Positions 49,043 to 61,300 of a DNA stretch of 64,000 bases are shown here, in pieces. Below the pieces are notes generated by a model. It saw nothing but the letters and a program-made list of their open reading frames with translations, was not told where the DNA came from and ran no database searches. Location: NCBI GenBank assembly GCA_963995505.1, contig OZ023197.1:12150475-12214474 (forward strand), written 5' to 3'. Origin of the DNA: Hypericum androsaemum (lineage: Eukaryota; Streptophyta; Magnoliopsida; Malpighiales; Hypericaceae). The position numbers were made by a program, and so were the translations under genes. How positions within the stretch are numbered: position 1 is the first letter of the stretch; each line of letters starts with the position of its first letter.

Positions 49043-50818
49043 TCACAATTGGTAGCGGCCGTTGCGTTGGACCCATTTATAATCGATTTTGATGTTAGGA
49101 ATGTGGGAGATAAAGGGCCAGTCCACCCCTTGGTTGCTTCCGCACCTTTCAGTCAAGTGGAGGCAAAAAGAGATTTCTAACGTGTTCAATGAAGCGAGGT
49201 TGCCCATCCACGCTGGCAGTTCCTCCAATTCATCACAATTGTCAATCACGAGTTTCTCTAGAGAGGTAAGATGCTGAATCTCTTTAGGAAGAGACTTCAA
49301 ATTCGAATAACCGGTAATAGAAAGAGAGCGGAGATTTTCGGGGCATTGGATCAACTCTGTATTATTCTCCTCAGACAGATTCATCTCCTCACAATACTCG
49401 ATGGATAGACTTTCAGGGGATGATAGATGGTGTACCCCTAGAGACAGGCCAATTGTATCTGCGACACACCAAATTCGTAAGGATTTTAGAAATGCAAGGC
49501 TTTGGAGCACCTCCTATCGCAGAAAACCCAAATCTTATGTTGTTCAAATAGAGAGATATTTCAGTGGAGAGAGATTAGTACCGTTGCTAGTCGAAGGTAG
49601 TTTGGCCAATTTCAGTATCTCCTCCATTAGCTCCAGACTTGTCCAAGATAAAGTCAGATTTTTGAGAGATGGAAGCGGAGGCATCCATCCCTTGAATTCG
49701 GAGCATAACACGATGGACACGATCTCCATCTTAGAAAGACAAAGCAACTGGTAGTCGAACGGCTCTTTCGTACTCCTCCACCACCCCTTCAATTTAGGAC
49801 AATTATAGAGAGTGAGAGTCTTCAAGCTAGGAAAGAAACATGACCTACCTTCTCCTTTGGAATCCCCGTTGTCATCTATCATGTACTCCAACTCGTCCAT
49901 GTTCTCAACTTTAAGATCTTGAAGAAAAAGCAGCCTGTCTAATGATGGAAGGGACTTGCAATTGCTGCACCCACAGATCTGAATCTTGTTTAGGTTTCTA
50001 AGAGATGATGCCCACCTCGGAAAACTCACTCCTCCATAGTCTTCCAATGTCCTCCACTATACGACGGTCCCCCCATTTCAATGCCAAGTATCGAAGATGG
50101 GGCTTGTCTTTCAAGTTGGCGGCCTCACATTCCCATGCATCTTTCTTCAAATACTTTAGATTGAATATCTTCAATGTTCCACTCAGCTTGTTCAAGTTTT
50201 GCAACTCGTCCAATCCACCAGTGATCTTTGGGAGCAGTCTTCTCTCTTTGGACAAGCAGAATTGTGACAACACCTCTAGGGATGTCAGTTGTCCTATCCC
50301 CAGTGGCATCTCTCCCAAATCACAACAATTCTCCAGCCCAAGGTGGATGAGATTTACCAACTTCTTCATGTCTCTTGGCAGTTGGCTGAGGTCCTCACAA
50401 TCATCCAAAATAAGCACTTGCAAGTTCTGAAGCCGTGTAATAGAATCAGGAAGCTTTTGCATACCATTCTCAGTGAGGTCAAGATGCACTAGATGGTCCA
50501 ATCGGTCGAGGGAACTTGGCACTCTCATTATTCCACACATTGTGAGGTTAGCACTCTTAGGCATCGCATCTTGTTAACAATTGCTCGACATTGTCGATCC
50601 GCTGAACTTGAGAAATAGTCACTTCCTTGGACAATTAAGCTTCGAGCATTCCTTCTCTGCAGTAAGGGAGCCAGATGTTGCCATTGTTGTTCAGGAGGAA
50701 TGTCGTGCAGTGACATGTGTCGGGTTTTTCTAGTAACAACTTTTCCACTAAGATTGGGATACACCATATTGATCTCCTCTCCGGAAACTAGCACAGCTAG
50801 ATCATGCATGAAGTCATG
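49043..50818 (-). pseudogene. CC-NB-ARC-LRR resistance-gene relic, copy B (5'-truncated)
   Basis: Minus-strand pieces in order: MHD motif and first LRRs (50818-50528), LRRs (50564-49998), LRRs (50047-49544) and terminal LRRs (49510-49043, ending 'IDYKWVQRNGRYQL'). A frameshift near 50540 breaks the reading after 'MRCLRVL', and further breaks lie near 50030 and 49530. The LRR words ('HLVHLDLTENGMQKLPDSIT', 'LTSLEKLVIDNCDELEELP') place it with RGA2-like CNLs, intracellular immune receptors. The CC and NB-ARC parts are absent: sequence homology stops abruptly in 'TCATGA' and continues as Copia RNase H sequence. It is not functional as it stands. Confidence 0.88.
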
Positions 50819-53800
50819 AGATTTGGACCCAGAAACACAGCATAACCAGTCGTTGAACGTCGATCAAGAAAACAACTAGCCCAATCGGCATCCGAATACT
50901 CCGATAGACGTTGAGTCGGGGAATGCATAAACTATGATGCACGGCCCACAGCAAAGGCGATCTCTGGCCGAGTAACACCGAGATATTGCAGCGAGCCGAT
51001 AATTTGGCGATAAAGTTCTGGATCACAGCTATTGCTTGAGTGGCTGAGGTGGCAGCGGGAGTGGCCATAACATTAGAACTACTCATCTTCGCCTTGACAA
51101 GAATATCATCTACATACTTAGCCTGGCTGAGTAGCAGACCCTGAGGCGTGCGATGTGCTTCAATGCCCAAAAAATAATGAAGAGCTGCAAGATCCTTTAG
51201 TACAAATTTTGACTGAAGATAGCGAAGAAGCTTGTCAAGAAGTTGAGGTGAATTACCGGTGATGAGGATGTCATCGACGTAGATGAGAGCAAAGAGACAT
51301 ACCGCCCCGTGATGATAGTAGAACAAAGAACTATCTGTATGAGAACCCCAAAAGTCAACCGAAGTCAGTGCTGTACGAAGGCAGGAAAACCAAGCTCGGG
51401 GAGCCTGTTTGAGTCCGTAAAGGGACTTCAGCAGGCAGCAAACATGGTCGGGCCAATCGGGGTCCACAAAGCCAGGCGGTTGCTTCATGTAAACTCGTTC
51501 ATGCAATGTGCCATGGAGAAAAGCATTAGAAACATCAAGCTGCCGAATGGACCAATTGCCAGAAATTGCAAGAGACAAAATCAAGCGAACGGTTACGGGT
51601 TTGATGACGGGACTAAAAGTCTCATTAAAATCAACCCCCAGATGCTGCTGGAAGTCTTTGGCGACAAGACGCGCCTTGTACCGAGCAATGGAGGCATCCG
51701 AATTTTGCTTTATCCTAAAGACCCATTTATTGAAAAGAACATTATACCGACGATCGGAAGGGACGAGAACCCATGTCCCATTGTGCAAAAGAGCATTAAC
51801 CTCATCAGCCATGGCCTGGCGCCACTTGGGGTCCAGAAGAGCTTTGGCAGAACCAGCAGGCACCCGTGGAAGCTCAGCAGCAAACATCCGATGAGGCAGC
51901 AACCCAATTTTAGACCGAGTGATCATGGGGTGACATGGCAGAGGAACCGTAACAGGGGGGCAGCAGTAGTAGATGCAGGAGGCGGAGCTAATGCCGACCA
52001 GGAAATGGTTTTGGTGTGCCGACTGTACACCTGAAGATTAGGTGAAGGAGATGATCCGGGAGAGTCAAGCTCGGGTGCAGAATGAGAAGAAGAGTCGGAG
52101 AGGGGCTGTGAGGAGAGCCCATCCAATGAAGTAGGCACAATTGTAGACCCATCGGGAATAAATGTGACAAGCGGCCCAACAGGTAAAGGAAGCAAAGAGG
52201 GAACTGGCCCAACGGAGCCCACCATAGCAGAGTCTCGAGTCTCAGGAGTACTGGAAGATGGAGCACAACGAGCCACAGACATCGGATCCTAGAAAGGGAA
52301 GACAGACTCATCAAAACGGACATGACAGGATATATAAAGACAACGAAAAATAAAGTCTAGACAACGATAGCCTTTGTGCTGCTTGCTGTAACCAAGAAAC
52401 ACACAAGGTGAGGAACGTGGTTGCAATTTAGATTTGGTAAGTGGCCGTAACCAGGAGTAACATAAACAACCAATGATGCGTAAATGAGAAAGGGAGGGTG
52501 CATCACCAAATAGTTTCTGATAAGGTGACTGGTTATTAAGTAAAGGTGTCAGTATGCGATTAATGAGGTAGACAGCAGATTCAAAGATAAAGGTCCAGTA
52601 AGAGAGAGGTATAGCGGTGTGATGTAAGATGGCAAGTCCAGTTTCAACTACGTGTCTGTGTTTGCGCTCGGCACACCCATTTTGCTCAGGAGTATAGGGA
52701 CAGGATACACGATGTTCAATGCCATTTGTGAACATGTATTGGGTAAGGGCTTGGTACTCCCCACCCCAGTCGGATTGAAAACATTTGATAGGTCGGTTAA
52801 AGTGTTTCTCAACATAGGTACAGAATTTGGTGAAAACAGCAAGAAGTTCAGACTTACGACGCAAAGGCTATAACCAAACAAATTTAATGTAATGGTCATA
52901 AAAGAGAGCATAATAAGAATATCCGTCAACTGAGACCACAGGGAAGGACCTCAAACATCACTGCAAATAAGATCTAAGGGACCTGATAAACGAGTGAAAG
53001 ACACTGGAAATGGCAACTTGTGAATTTTGCTAACACTACAACCATGGCATAAGGACATAGAGGACTTATTGGAAAACATAATGGATTGGGATCTCAAGGC
53101 ATGCTTGACGGACGAGAGATTGGCATGGCCTAAACGCTGATGCCAGACGGAAAGAGATGATGCAGAAGATGCTAGGTTGACACGAACAGGCAGATGGATT
53201 TCAAGGGGATAGAGACCATCACTACTGCGACCTTGATGAAAAACCTCCTTCGTAACCTGATCCTTAACAAAAAAATTGGTCACGAACAAATTCAACAATA
53301 ACAGGATTGTCTCTGGTCAAAGCACTTAATGAGACAAGGTTAGTGCAGGCATTAGGAACATATAAGATATTGGATAGGGAACACTGGACTTAGACAGAGG
53401 AAATGAATTTGACCAGTGGCAAGAATGGGTAAGGTAAGTCCATTACCAAAAGTGACTTCATCAGGGCCACTATACTCAGAGTGAATAGCTAAGTTACCAA
53501 GATCGGATGTGAGGTGGTGAGTTGTGCCTAAATCCAGTATCCATTGAGACTGACGAGGAGAGTAGGCATGGTGGGCTTGTGGATGGACTGAGCCAGATCG
53601 ACGGGCCAAAGAGCAATTCTTGGAAATATGACCGAATCCCTTGCAATTGTGACATTGAATTTCTGAATTTTTGGAGGGACCAGAACTGAAATTATCCCTA
53701 CGTCCGGAACCAGAATGGTAAAATGCCCCTTGTGTTTTCATCCGAGGCTCGCTGCCCAAAATGCCGGGCCTAGTGTTGAACCCCATCGGCCCATCAGGGG

Positions 53801-54548
53801 CAAAGTGGCCATGGGAGGAGCCATGACCACCAGAAGTCCGTCCCCAGCCCTCGCGTGAAGCGCCCCCTCGACCGCGAGCCCTAAAATTTACGGAGGGAAC
53901 CAGTTCAGCAATAGAGGCGAGATGACGAATATTCATCTCCTTACTGAGGAGATTGGCATGGAGATCCTCCAAAGCTACAGGCTCCAGACGAGCTTCAATT
54001 GAGCGAATGAAGGGACGATACTCATCGTCGAGTCCGTTGAGAACCCGATCAACCAAGTCATCCTCCGAAATAGGGGACCGAAGAGCAGCAAGCTGATCAC
54101 GCAGCACCTTCGCCCGCTGAAGGTAATCATCAATGGAGTCCGACCCTTTGGCAAGTCCATAAAGAGAGGTCTTCAATCTTTTGATATGGGCTCGAGATCC
54201 AGCCGCATAAACATGAGCAAGCTGCTGCCAGGCTTCTCGTGCAGTGTCACAGCCCACAATTTGGGGCAACAGAAAATTCGAGACGGAGAGAGAAATCCAG
54301 GACATGATGCGTTGATCTTGTTGATACCACGGGGCATAGTCGAGATTCGGGATCTCGATGGTGTCGGTGGAGCCAGCAGCAGTAGGAACAATGGTGGTCG
54401 CAGTGGGAGAAGCAGTCATGTTGTCAACGTGGTGGAAGAGATTCTGGCCACGAAGCATCGGCTCGATCTGAGTAAGCCATAACAGATAATTGGTTGAGGT
54501 CAGCTTTTGAGAGAAATTGGGGATGGAAAATTGGGGATTATGAGCCAT
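50819..54548 (-). pseudogene. Copia gag-pol of the truncated element, frameshifted
   Basis: Gag and protease occupy 54548-53352, with zinc knuckle CHNCKGFGHISKNC. The protease motif reads LDLGTT instead of the usual D-S/T-G, so the active site is altered. The integrase zinc-binding part lies at 53298-52951 ('WHQRLGHANLSSVKHAL', 'CHGC') and the core at 52864-52289 ('SDWGGEYQALTQYMFTNGIE'), in other frames. Reverse transcriptase spans 51926-50819, with ARLVAKDFQQ, 'NAFLHGTLHERVYMKQPPGF' and catalytic YVDD. At least three frame changes and in-frame stops separate the parts, so no full polyprotein can be made. Confidence 0.9.
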
Positions 54549-54620
54549 GATGGTGATGAACGAGAGAGAAGGGAAAAGGAAATTAGAGATGAATCTCGTT
54601 AGAGCACAGCTCTGATACCA

Positions 54621-55211
54621 TGTAAGAGATACAACTTCTCTATGTTTGTTTATACAAAACTATTACATATGCAGCAGCAATGGTGGTACATATATAGGTG
54701 GGATGTACATATATATAGGTGGGATGTACATATATGGTGGTACATATATAGTCTCCTTGGCGGCAGCCTTGGTGGATGCATTGGTGGCAGCATATGGAGG
54801 TAGCACATGGGCAGCCTTGGTGGATGCATTGGTGGCAGCACATGGAGGAGGTAGCAGCCTTGGTGGCAGCACATGGAGGTAGCACATGGGTGCAGCAGCA
54901 CATGGGTTGCACTTCTCCTTATCAACCCATGTTCTGCTGCACCCATGTGCTACCTCCATGTGCTGCCACCAAGGCTGCTACCTCCTCCATGTGCTGCCAC
55001 CAATGCATCCACCAAGGCTGCCCATGTGCTACCTCCATGTGCTGCCACCAATGCATCCACCAAGGCTGCCGCCAAGGAGACTATATATGTACCACCATAT
55101 ATGTACATCCCACCTATATATATGTACATCCCACCTATATATGTACCACCATTGCTGCTGCCTATGTAATAGTTTTGTATAAACAAACATAGAGAAGTTG
55201 TATCTTTTACA
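54621..55211 (-). repeat. 591-bp palindromic LTR region (two inverted arms)
   Basis: 54621-54909 and the complement of 54923-55211 are nearly identical (four differences noticed in about 289 bp), with a 13-bp centre at 54910-54922. Both outer ends read TGTAA(A/G)AGATACAAC, and both inner ends read TGCTGCACCCATG, so each arm looks like one TG...CA LTR of about 290 bp placed head to head with the other. Inside each arm a ~50-bp unit (around GCAGCCTTGGTGGATGCATT) is tandemly repeated, and CATATATAGGTGGGATGTA is repeated twice. Confidence 0.92.
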
Positions 55212-56954
55212 CTACTCAGCTTGTTCAAGTTTTACAACTCGTCCAATCCACCAGTGATCTTTGGGAGCTGTCTTCTTTCTTTGGACAAGCTGAATCATGA
55301 CAATACCTCCAGGGAAGTTAGTTGTCCTATCCCAAGTGGCATCTCTTTCAAACTATCACAATTGTACAGCCCAAGGTGGATGAGATTTGCCAACTTCTTC
55401 ATGTCTGTTGGCAGTTTTCTCAGACTATAACAATTATCCAAAATAAGCACTTGCAAGTCATGAAGATGTGTAATAGAATCAGGGAGCTTTTCCATTCTAT
55501 TCCGGGCGAGGTCAAGATGCGCTAGATGGTCCAATCGGTTGAGGGAACTTGGCAGTTTCTTTATTCCAAAGCGATGTAAGATTAGAACTCTTAGGCATCG
55601 CAACTTATCGATAATTGCTCGACATTGTTTATCCCCTGATTTTGGGAAACCAGACGGCAAGCCCCTTCGCTGTACAATTAAGCTCCGGGCGTTCCTTCTC
55701 TGTAGTAAAGGGGACAGATGTTGCCATTGTTGTTTCTCAGGAATGTCATGCAATGACTTGTGCCTGGTTTTTCGAGTAATAGTTTTCCCACTGAGATTGG
55801 GATACACTATATTGATCTCCTCTCCACCAACTAGCACAGCAAGATCATGCATGAAGTCATGCATCCGACAAGTCAACTCATCACTGTCACGATCATTTTC
55901 ATTGGCTAACTGAAAGAAAGATCCTTGTAGGAGGTACTTGAAACTAGTTACACCGTAATCTTCACCGTGTGGGTCTCTTTTACTTGTATCAATATACCCT
56001 TGTGCCCTCCAGTAGTTGATGAGTGTTGATACTTCAAATAGGCAATCTTTTGGGAATAAGCCACAGTAAGAGAAGCATTGTTTCAAGTTTGAGGGCAGAT
56101 GATCGTAGCTCACTTTTAGGGTCTCTAAAATGTGCGATTCTGGATCTATCTTCCGAAACTCTTCATCGTTGAAAGATCTCCACTCGGACATATCACTTTT
56201 AGTGTATAACAAGCTTCCTATTGTTCTTATCGCCAAAGGAAGTCCAACACATTTTGCCGCAACCTCCATCCCTAGTGTTTCAAACTCTCCATTCGGTGCT
56301 TTTCCTTGTTTGAATGCCACTTTTTGGAACAAGTCCCAAGACTCTACTTCAGATAGACCTTTCAATAAATAAGGTTGCATCATACTTGTTATTTCTGCCA
56401 CCTTCAAATTTCGTGTGGTTATCACCACTCTACTTCCTCCAGCACAATTAACAAGCAAATGATATAGTTGAAGCCATTTCTCACGATCTTCGTTCCACAC
56501 GTCATCTAGCACAAGCAGGTACCTCTTTCCCTCAATTCTTCCAGAAAGCTTGTTTTTAAGTGTTTCCATCTCGAGATCTTGACTAGTTTTTTCTTCACCG
56601 AGGCATTCAATGACCTTCTCAACAATTAGTCTGGCACTAAAAGTATCGGGGACACAGACCCATATTCTAAGCTCAAAGTGCGATTTCACTAACTCGTCAT
56701 TGTACACAGCTTGAGCAAGTGTTGTCTTTCCCAATCCAACAATTGGAATGACTGCCACATTATCTTGATGGTCGCCTAGCAAGAGGCTAATGATATTTTC
56801 CTTGTCGTCATCTCTTCCAATAACGACATTAGGTGGAGAGGAGTGAGTCCTAACCACGATGGGAGGTTCAACATGATTGAGGTTCAAGTGAAACTTTCTA
56901 TTCCCAGCAATCTCATCTAACTTGGCTCTAACATCCTGAATCTTATGGGCCATC
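55212..56954 (-). pseudogene. CC-NB-ARC-LRR resistance-gene relic, copy A
   Basis: An open frame of 552 codons (56953-55295) begins inside the CC/NB-ARC linker ('MAHKIQDVRAKLDEIAGNRK'). Its ATG is an internal Met, and the N-terminal coiled coil is cut off by the Copia element starting at 56955. Motifs: degenerate P-loop PIVGLGKTTLAQ, RNBS-A 'HFELRIWVCVPDTF', kinase-2 LLVLDDVWNE, RNBS-B GGSRVVITTRN, GLPL CVGLPLAIRTIG, 'CFSYCGLFPKDC', MHD '[13 protein letters not shown]', then the first LRRs. The frame ends at a TGA (55295) and another stop follows before the second Copia junction at 55211. The family is RGA2-like CNL immune receptors. This copy is broken at both ends. Confidence 0.92.
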
Positions 56955-58299
56955 TGTTAGTATAAATGTCCTAGAGACAATCGTAATAAGAACATTGTAC
57001 TAGTCATATTTAGTTGTATTATTGATTTATATTAATAATATTCAGCATTACATAAAATATATATAATATTTGATTGTTTGCATATATTCATGTTTATGTT
57101 CCCATGAACTAATGTTGTTATTGAGAATGTGAGATCTCGGATAACTATGAACATAGTTCTTAAATAGCCCAAATCAATGATCATCGAGAATGGGATATCG
57201 ATGATGCGATTGAGATTGGTGTGCGATCTGGATCATATCCTTAGAGGATGTATTGGTTCTCACAACTACGAGATACTAGGTATTTCATGATGGATGCACA
57301 GATACTTTGGAGAGTATTGGCATACCCGACCGAGAAACCGTTTGGTGTATTCTATTTACGTATCTACGGTAATATCGGTTTGCGGAGTAGTGAAGTAGTC
57401 CTCAGACTTGAGGTCAATACGCACGACATGTACGGAGTAATGGACTTAGATCATGACCGACGCTTGCACTCCTGACGGAGTAGATATGGCATGTTTCAAG
57501 TACATTGCGAAGTATATGTGCGTGGTAGTTGAGCCAAGAATATGATTCATTCCTCTAATAGACTTGGAGAGAATACTTGTATTCTCATAATTAATTAGAT
57601 CGTTAGTCATTGGCCAATGCATGTCATTTTAGAATGGTGTCTAAAATGACAATATGATCAATTAATTGATGAGATAATATGATTAAGTTATTTGAACAGA
57701 CACATTATCATGTTCTAGACTTAATCGAGTAATCGTGACATATAAGGGCCTATGAGTCACACAACAGTAGTCTTAGTTACGAATTGAAGTTGGTTAAATT
57801 GAATATTGATTTGATCAAGAATATTTAATTTATAGAGAAATGAATTATAATTTTATTAGATAGAATTATAATTATAATTGTTTAATTAAATTAGATTTAA
57901 TTAAATAATTTTATGTATATATATATATAGTGAATATGTTAAACATATTGACTCGGTCAAGGAAATATATTCTGTAGGGACCTCTTTGCAAATTCGAGAA
58001 ATCTGAAATTGTAGATAAGCTCCTGGGGCTTTTCTGAAATTTTGGTTTTATGATTAATTATGGTATGGTACCTGAATTAATCATAAAATTGCAATTTGGT
58101 CCCTACTGAGGGACTTATTTGTAATTTTATGTACCTGGAAAATTACTGTTTGATCCCTGGTCTATTGTTAAAATCACATTTTAGTCCTTGAATGTTTCTG
58201 TAACTTTTTGGGTTTTCCAAAAATTAATCAATAATACAACTGAATATGATCTAGTACAATGTCCTTATTACGATTGTCTCTAGGACATTTATACTAACA
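56955..58299 (-). repeat. 3' LTR region of the Copia, with ~80-bp inverted ends
   Basis: 1345 bp. The first about 78 bases at 56955 (TGTTAGTATAAATGTCCTAG...) are repeated in inverted form at the right end (complement of 58222-58299) with about four differences. The interior is AT-rich, includes a TA microsatellite near 57920, and has blocks of 'ggtccctactgagggactta' type. Ordinary LTRs have only a few inverted bases at their ends. Confidence 0.78.
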
Positions 58300-58313
58300 A
58301 TCTCCCACTTGGC

Positions 58314-61300
58314 CTAGAGCCAATCACCCATGCGTCTAACACCCAGACTCTCAAAGTGTCTGGCGTGTTGGTGCATACTCAATGGTTTGGTGAAAGGATC
58401 AGCTAGGTTATCCTCTGTGGGAACACGTTCTAACTCTATTTCCTTTCTTGCTATAATCTCTCGGATCAAGTGGTAGCGCCTATGTACATGTTTGTTTCTG
58501 TTATTGGATCTTGGTTCCTTTGCCTGTGCAACTGCACCAGTGTTATCGCAATACACTTTTATTAGAAAGCTGGCACTCGGAACTACCCCTAGTTCTTTCA
58601 AGAACTTTGAAACCCAGACAGCCTCCTTCGCGGCTTCTGATGCAGCAATGTACTCAGCCTCGGTTATTGAATCTGCGGTCGTATTTTGTTTGGAACTATT
58701 CCAGCTCACCGTCCCGCCATTGAGCATGAATGCATACCCTGACTGTGATTTAAAGTCATCACAGTCAGTCATGAAACTGACATCGGTAAACCCAGTTACC
58801 ACAAGTTCTGGCTGTCCACCATAGACTAAGAAACATTCTTTAGTTCGTCTAAGATACTTCAGAATGTTCTTAACAGCAACCCAGTGACGTTCACCTGGGT
58901 TCTTCTGGTATCTACCAGTGATACTAATAGCGTAGGCCACATCAGGTCTGGTGCAAGTCATGGCGTACATGATTGATCCAATCGCAGACGCGTATGGGAT
59001 ACCTTCCATGTACTCGATTTCTGCTTCTTCAGAAGAACAATCCTTCTTTGACAGCTTAATCCCATGATTTACTGGCAGGTAACCTCTCTTAGAGTCCTCC
59101 ATTTTAAAACGCTTTAGTATCTTGTCTATGTATGTGGATTGTGACAGCCCCAACATCCTTTTAGATCTATCTCTATAAATTTTTATTCCAAGGATGTAGT
59201 AGGCTTCACCCAAGTCCTTCATCATAAAGGTCTTGGATATCCAATCTTTCACAGATTGCATTAGCCGGATACTATTTCCCAGAATCAATATGTCATCAAC
59301 ATATATGATAATGAAAACAGTCTTATCCCCTTGACATTTTCGATAAATACATGGATCTTCCGCATTTCTAACAAAGTCAAACGATTTGATAGCTTCGTCA
59401 AAACGGATATTCCAACTCCTAGAAGCTTGCTTTAATCCATAAATGGACCTTTGCAGCTTGCATACTAATTGTGAATTTGACTTGGATATAAAACCTTCTG
59501 GCTGTGTCATAAACACACGCTCCTCGAGGTTTCTATTAAGGAAAGCCATTTTGACATCCATCTGCCAAATGTCATAATCATAGTATGCAGCTATAGCAAG
59601 TAAAATCCGAATGGACTTGATCTTTGCAACTGGTGAAAAGGTTTCGTCATAATTAATGCCATCGCGTTGCTTATAACCCTTTGCCACCAACCTAGCCTTG
59701 TAGGTTTGCACTTTACCTTCTGCATCGATCTTCTTCTTGAAGATCCATTTGCAGCCGATGGGTCTAACCCCTTCATGTAATTCCACCAAGTCCCAGACTT
59801 GATTTGTATACATCGAGTCCATCTCAAATTTCATGGCCTCTAGCCACTTCTCTGAATTGATGTCTGACATCGCTTCAGTATAAGTCTTGGGTTCGTCCTT
59901 ATCCGGGATCTCCACATCATCGTGTTCCTCCAAGAGGAAACTAAACTTGATGGGTGGACGATGGATCCTCGTAGACTTACGGAGTTGCATTTGTGCAGGC
60001 TGTTCATTCTGATCGTGAAGAGGTTCTTCTGCGATGATCTGATCAATGCCAAGAGAACTCTCAGGAGCTACGCTCTCAAGCGTTTCCTGAGCAGGAGATT
60101 GAACAATATCCAAATTGTCCTCATTCAGTCTAATTAGGGTAGCTTGCGTATGCGAGTTATCCCTAATTACGCTCCCACTGGCTGGAAGACTATCACCTAG
60201 TGAAAGACTCCTACCATGAGAATCACTGAATGCTCCCACTGATTCTTTATCGTGGTTATTCGATAAGTCTTCAGCCTCAGCATTACCTTGTGGTTCTTGA
60301 ATTTCTTCAAGCTCTATCTTTTTATGACCTTGTCCTTTAAAGACATAGTCATTTTCAAGGAACGTCGCCTGTCTAGAAACAATAACCTTTTATTTCTCAG
60401 GAAGATAGAAATAATATCCTTTTGTTTCCTTAGGATATCCCACAAAGTAACCTTTTTCACCTTTGAATTCCAACTTATCAGTGAGCATCTTCTTCACATA
60501 CGCGGGGCAACCCCACGTTTTGATATGTAAGAATGATGGCTTCTTGCCACACCATATCTCATATGGTGTTCTCTCAACTGATTTGGATGGAATCCTATTC
60601 AGAATGTAGATTGAGCATTGGAGTGCGTAACCCCAAAGAAATATTGGAAGAGAGGAGAAACTCATCATGGACCTTACCATGTCTAACAGGGTTCGGTTCC
60701 TCCTCTCGGACACACCATTCATCTGTGGTATTCCAGGAGGTGTCCATTGTGATTGGACCCCATGTAACCTCAAATAATTCAGGAATTCTTGACTAAGGTA
60801 TTCTCCTCCTCGATCTGATCGAAGAGTCTTAATACTCTTCCCAAGCTGTTTCTCTACTTCTGCCTTATACTCCTTAAACTTCTCAAAGGCCTCGGATTTG
60901 TGTTTCATAAGATACACATATCCATACCTAGAGAGGTCATCCGTAAAGGTAATGAAGTATCTGAAACCACCCCTTGCTAGAGTGGGTAATGGTCCACACA
61001 CATCGCTGTGAACTAACTCTAACACTTCTTTGGCTCTTACCCCTTTCCCAGAAAAGGGTTTGTTAGTCATTTTACCTTTGAGACAAGATTCATAATTTCC
61101 ATAAGATTGAAAGTCGAATGGGGTTAAGTAGTCTAACTTTCTTAACCTTGCAATTCTTTTCTCATTGGCATGACCAAGTCTACAATGTCATAAGAAGGTG
61201 GGATTTTCCTGATTATTTAATTTGAGCTTCTTGTTCTGCACATTAAGAATATCATGTCCACTATTCAACAAATATAAACTATTCTCAAGAGAGGCATTTC

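Larger units (their letters stand above)
50819..55211 (-). mobile_element. Truncated Copia retrotransposon with palindromic LTR region
   Basis: Inserted in NLR copy A at 55211/55212. From its 5' side (minus strand) it has an LTR region (55211-54621), directly followed by primer-binding site TGGTATCAGAGCTGTGCTC (54603-54620), then gag, protease, integrase, reverse transcriptase and the start of RNase H. It ends abruptly near 50819 at 'CTGGGTCCAAATCTCATGA', without the rest of RNase H, polypurine tract or 3' LTR. NLR copy B follows at once. Because the 3' end is missing, no target duplication can be tested. Confidence 0.9.

Noticed and set aside
54640..55228. Several ~98-residue Cys/His/Pro-rich frames
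   Set aside because: They occur in mirror-image pairs because the DNA is palindromic and internally repetitive; no conserved protein.
56955..58299. Stand-alone DNA transposon or fold-back element
   Set aside because: The ~80-bp inverted ends are suggestive, but the right edge directly follows a Copia polypurine tract and stop codon and the flanks share only ATC, so a 3' LTR region is the better reading.
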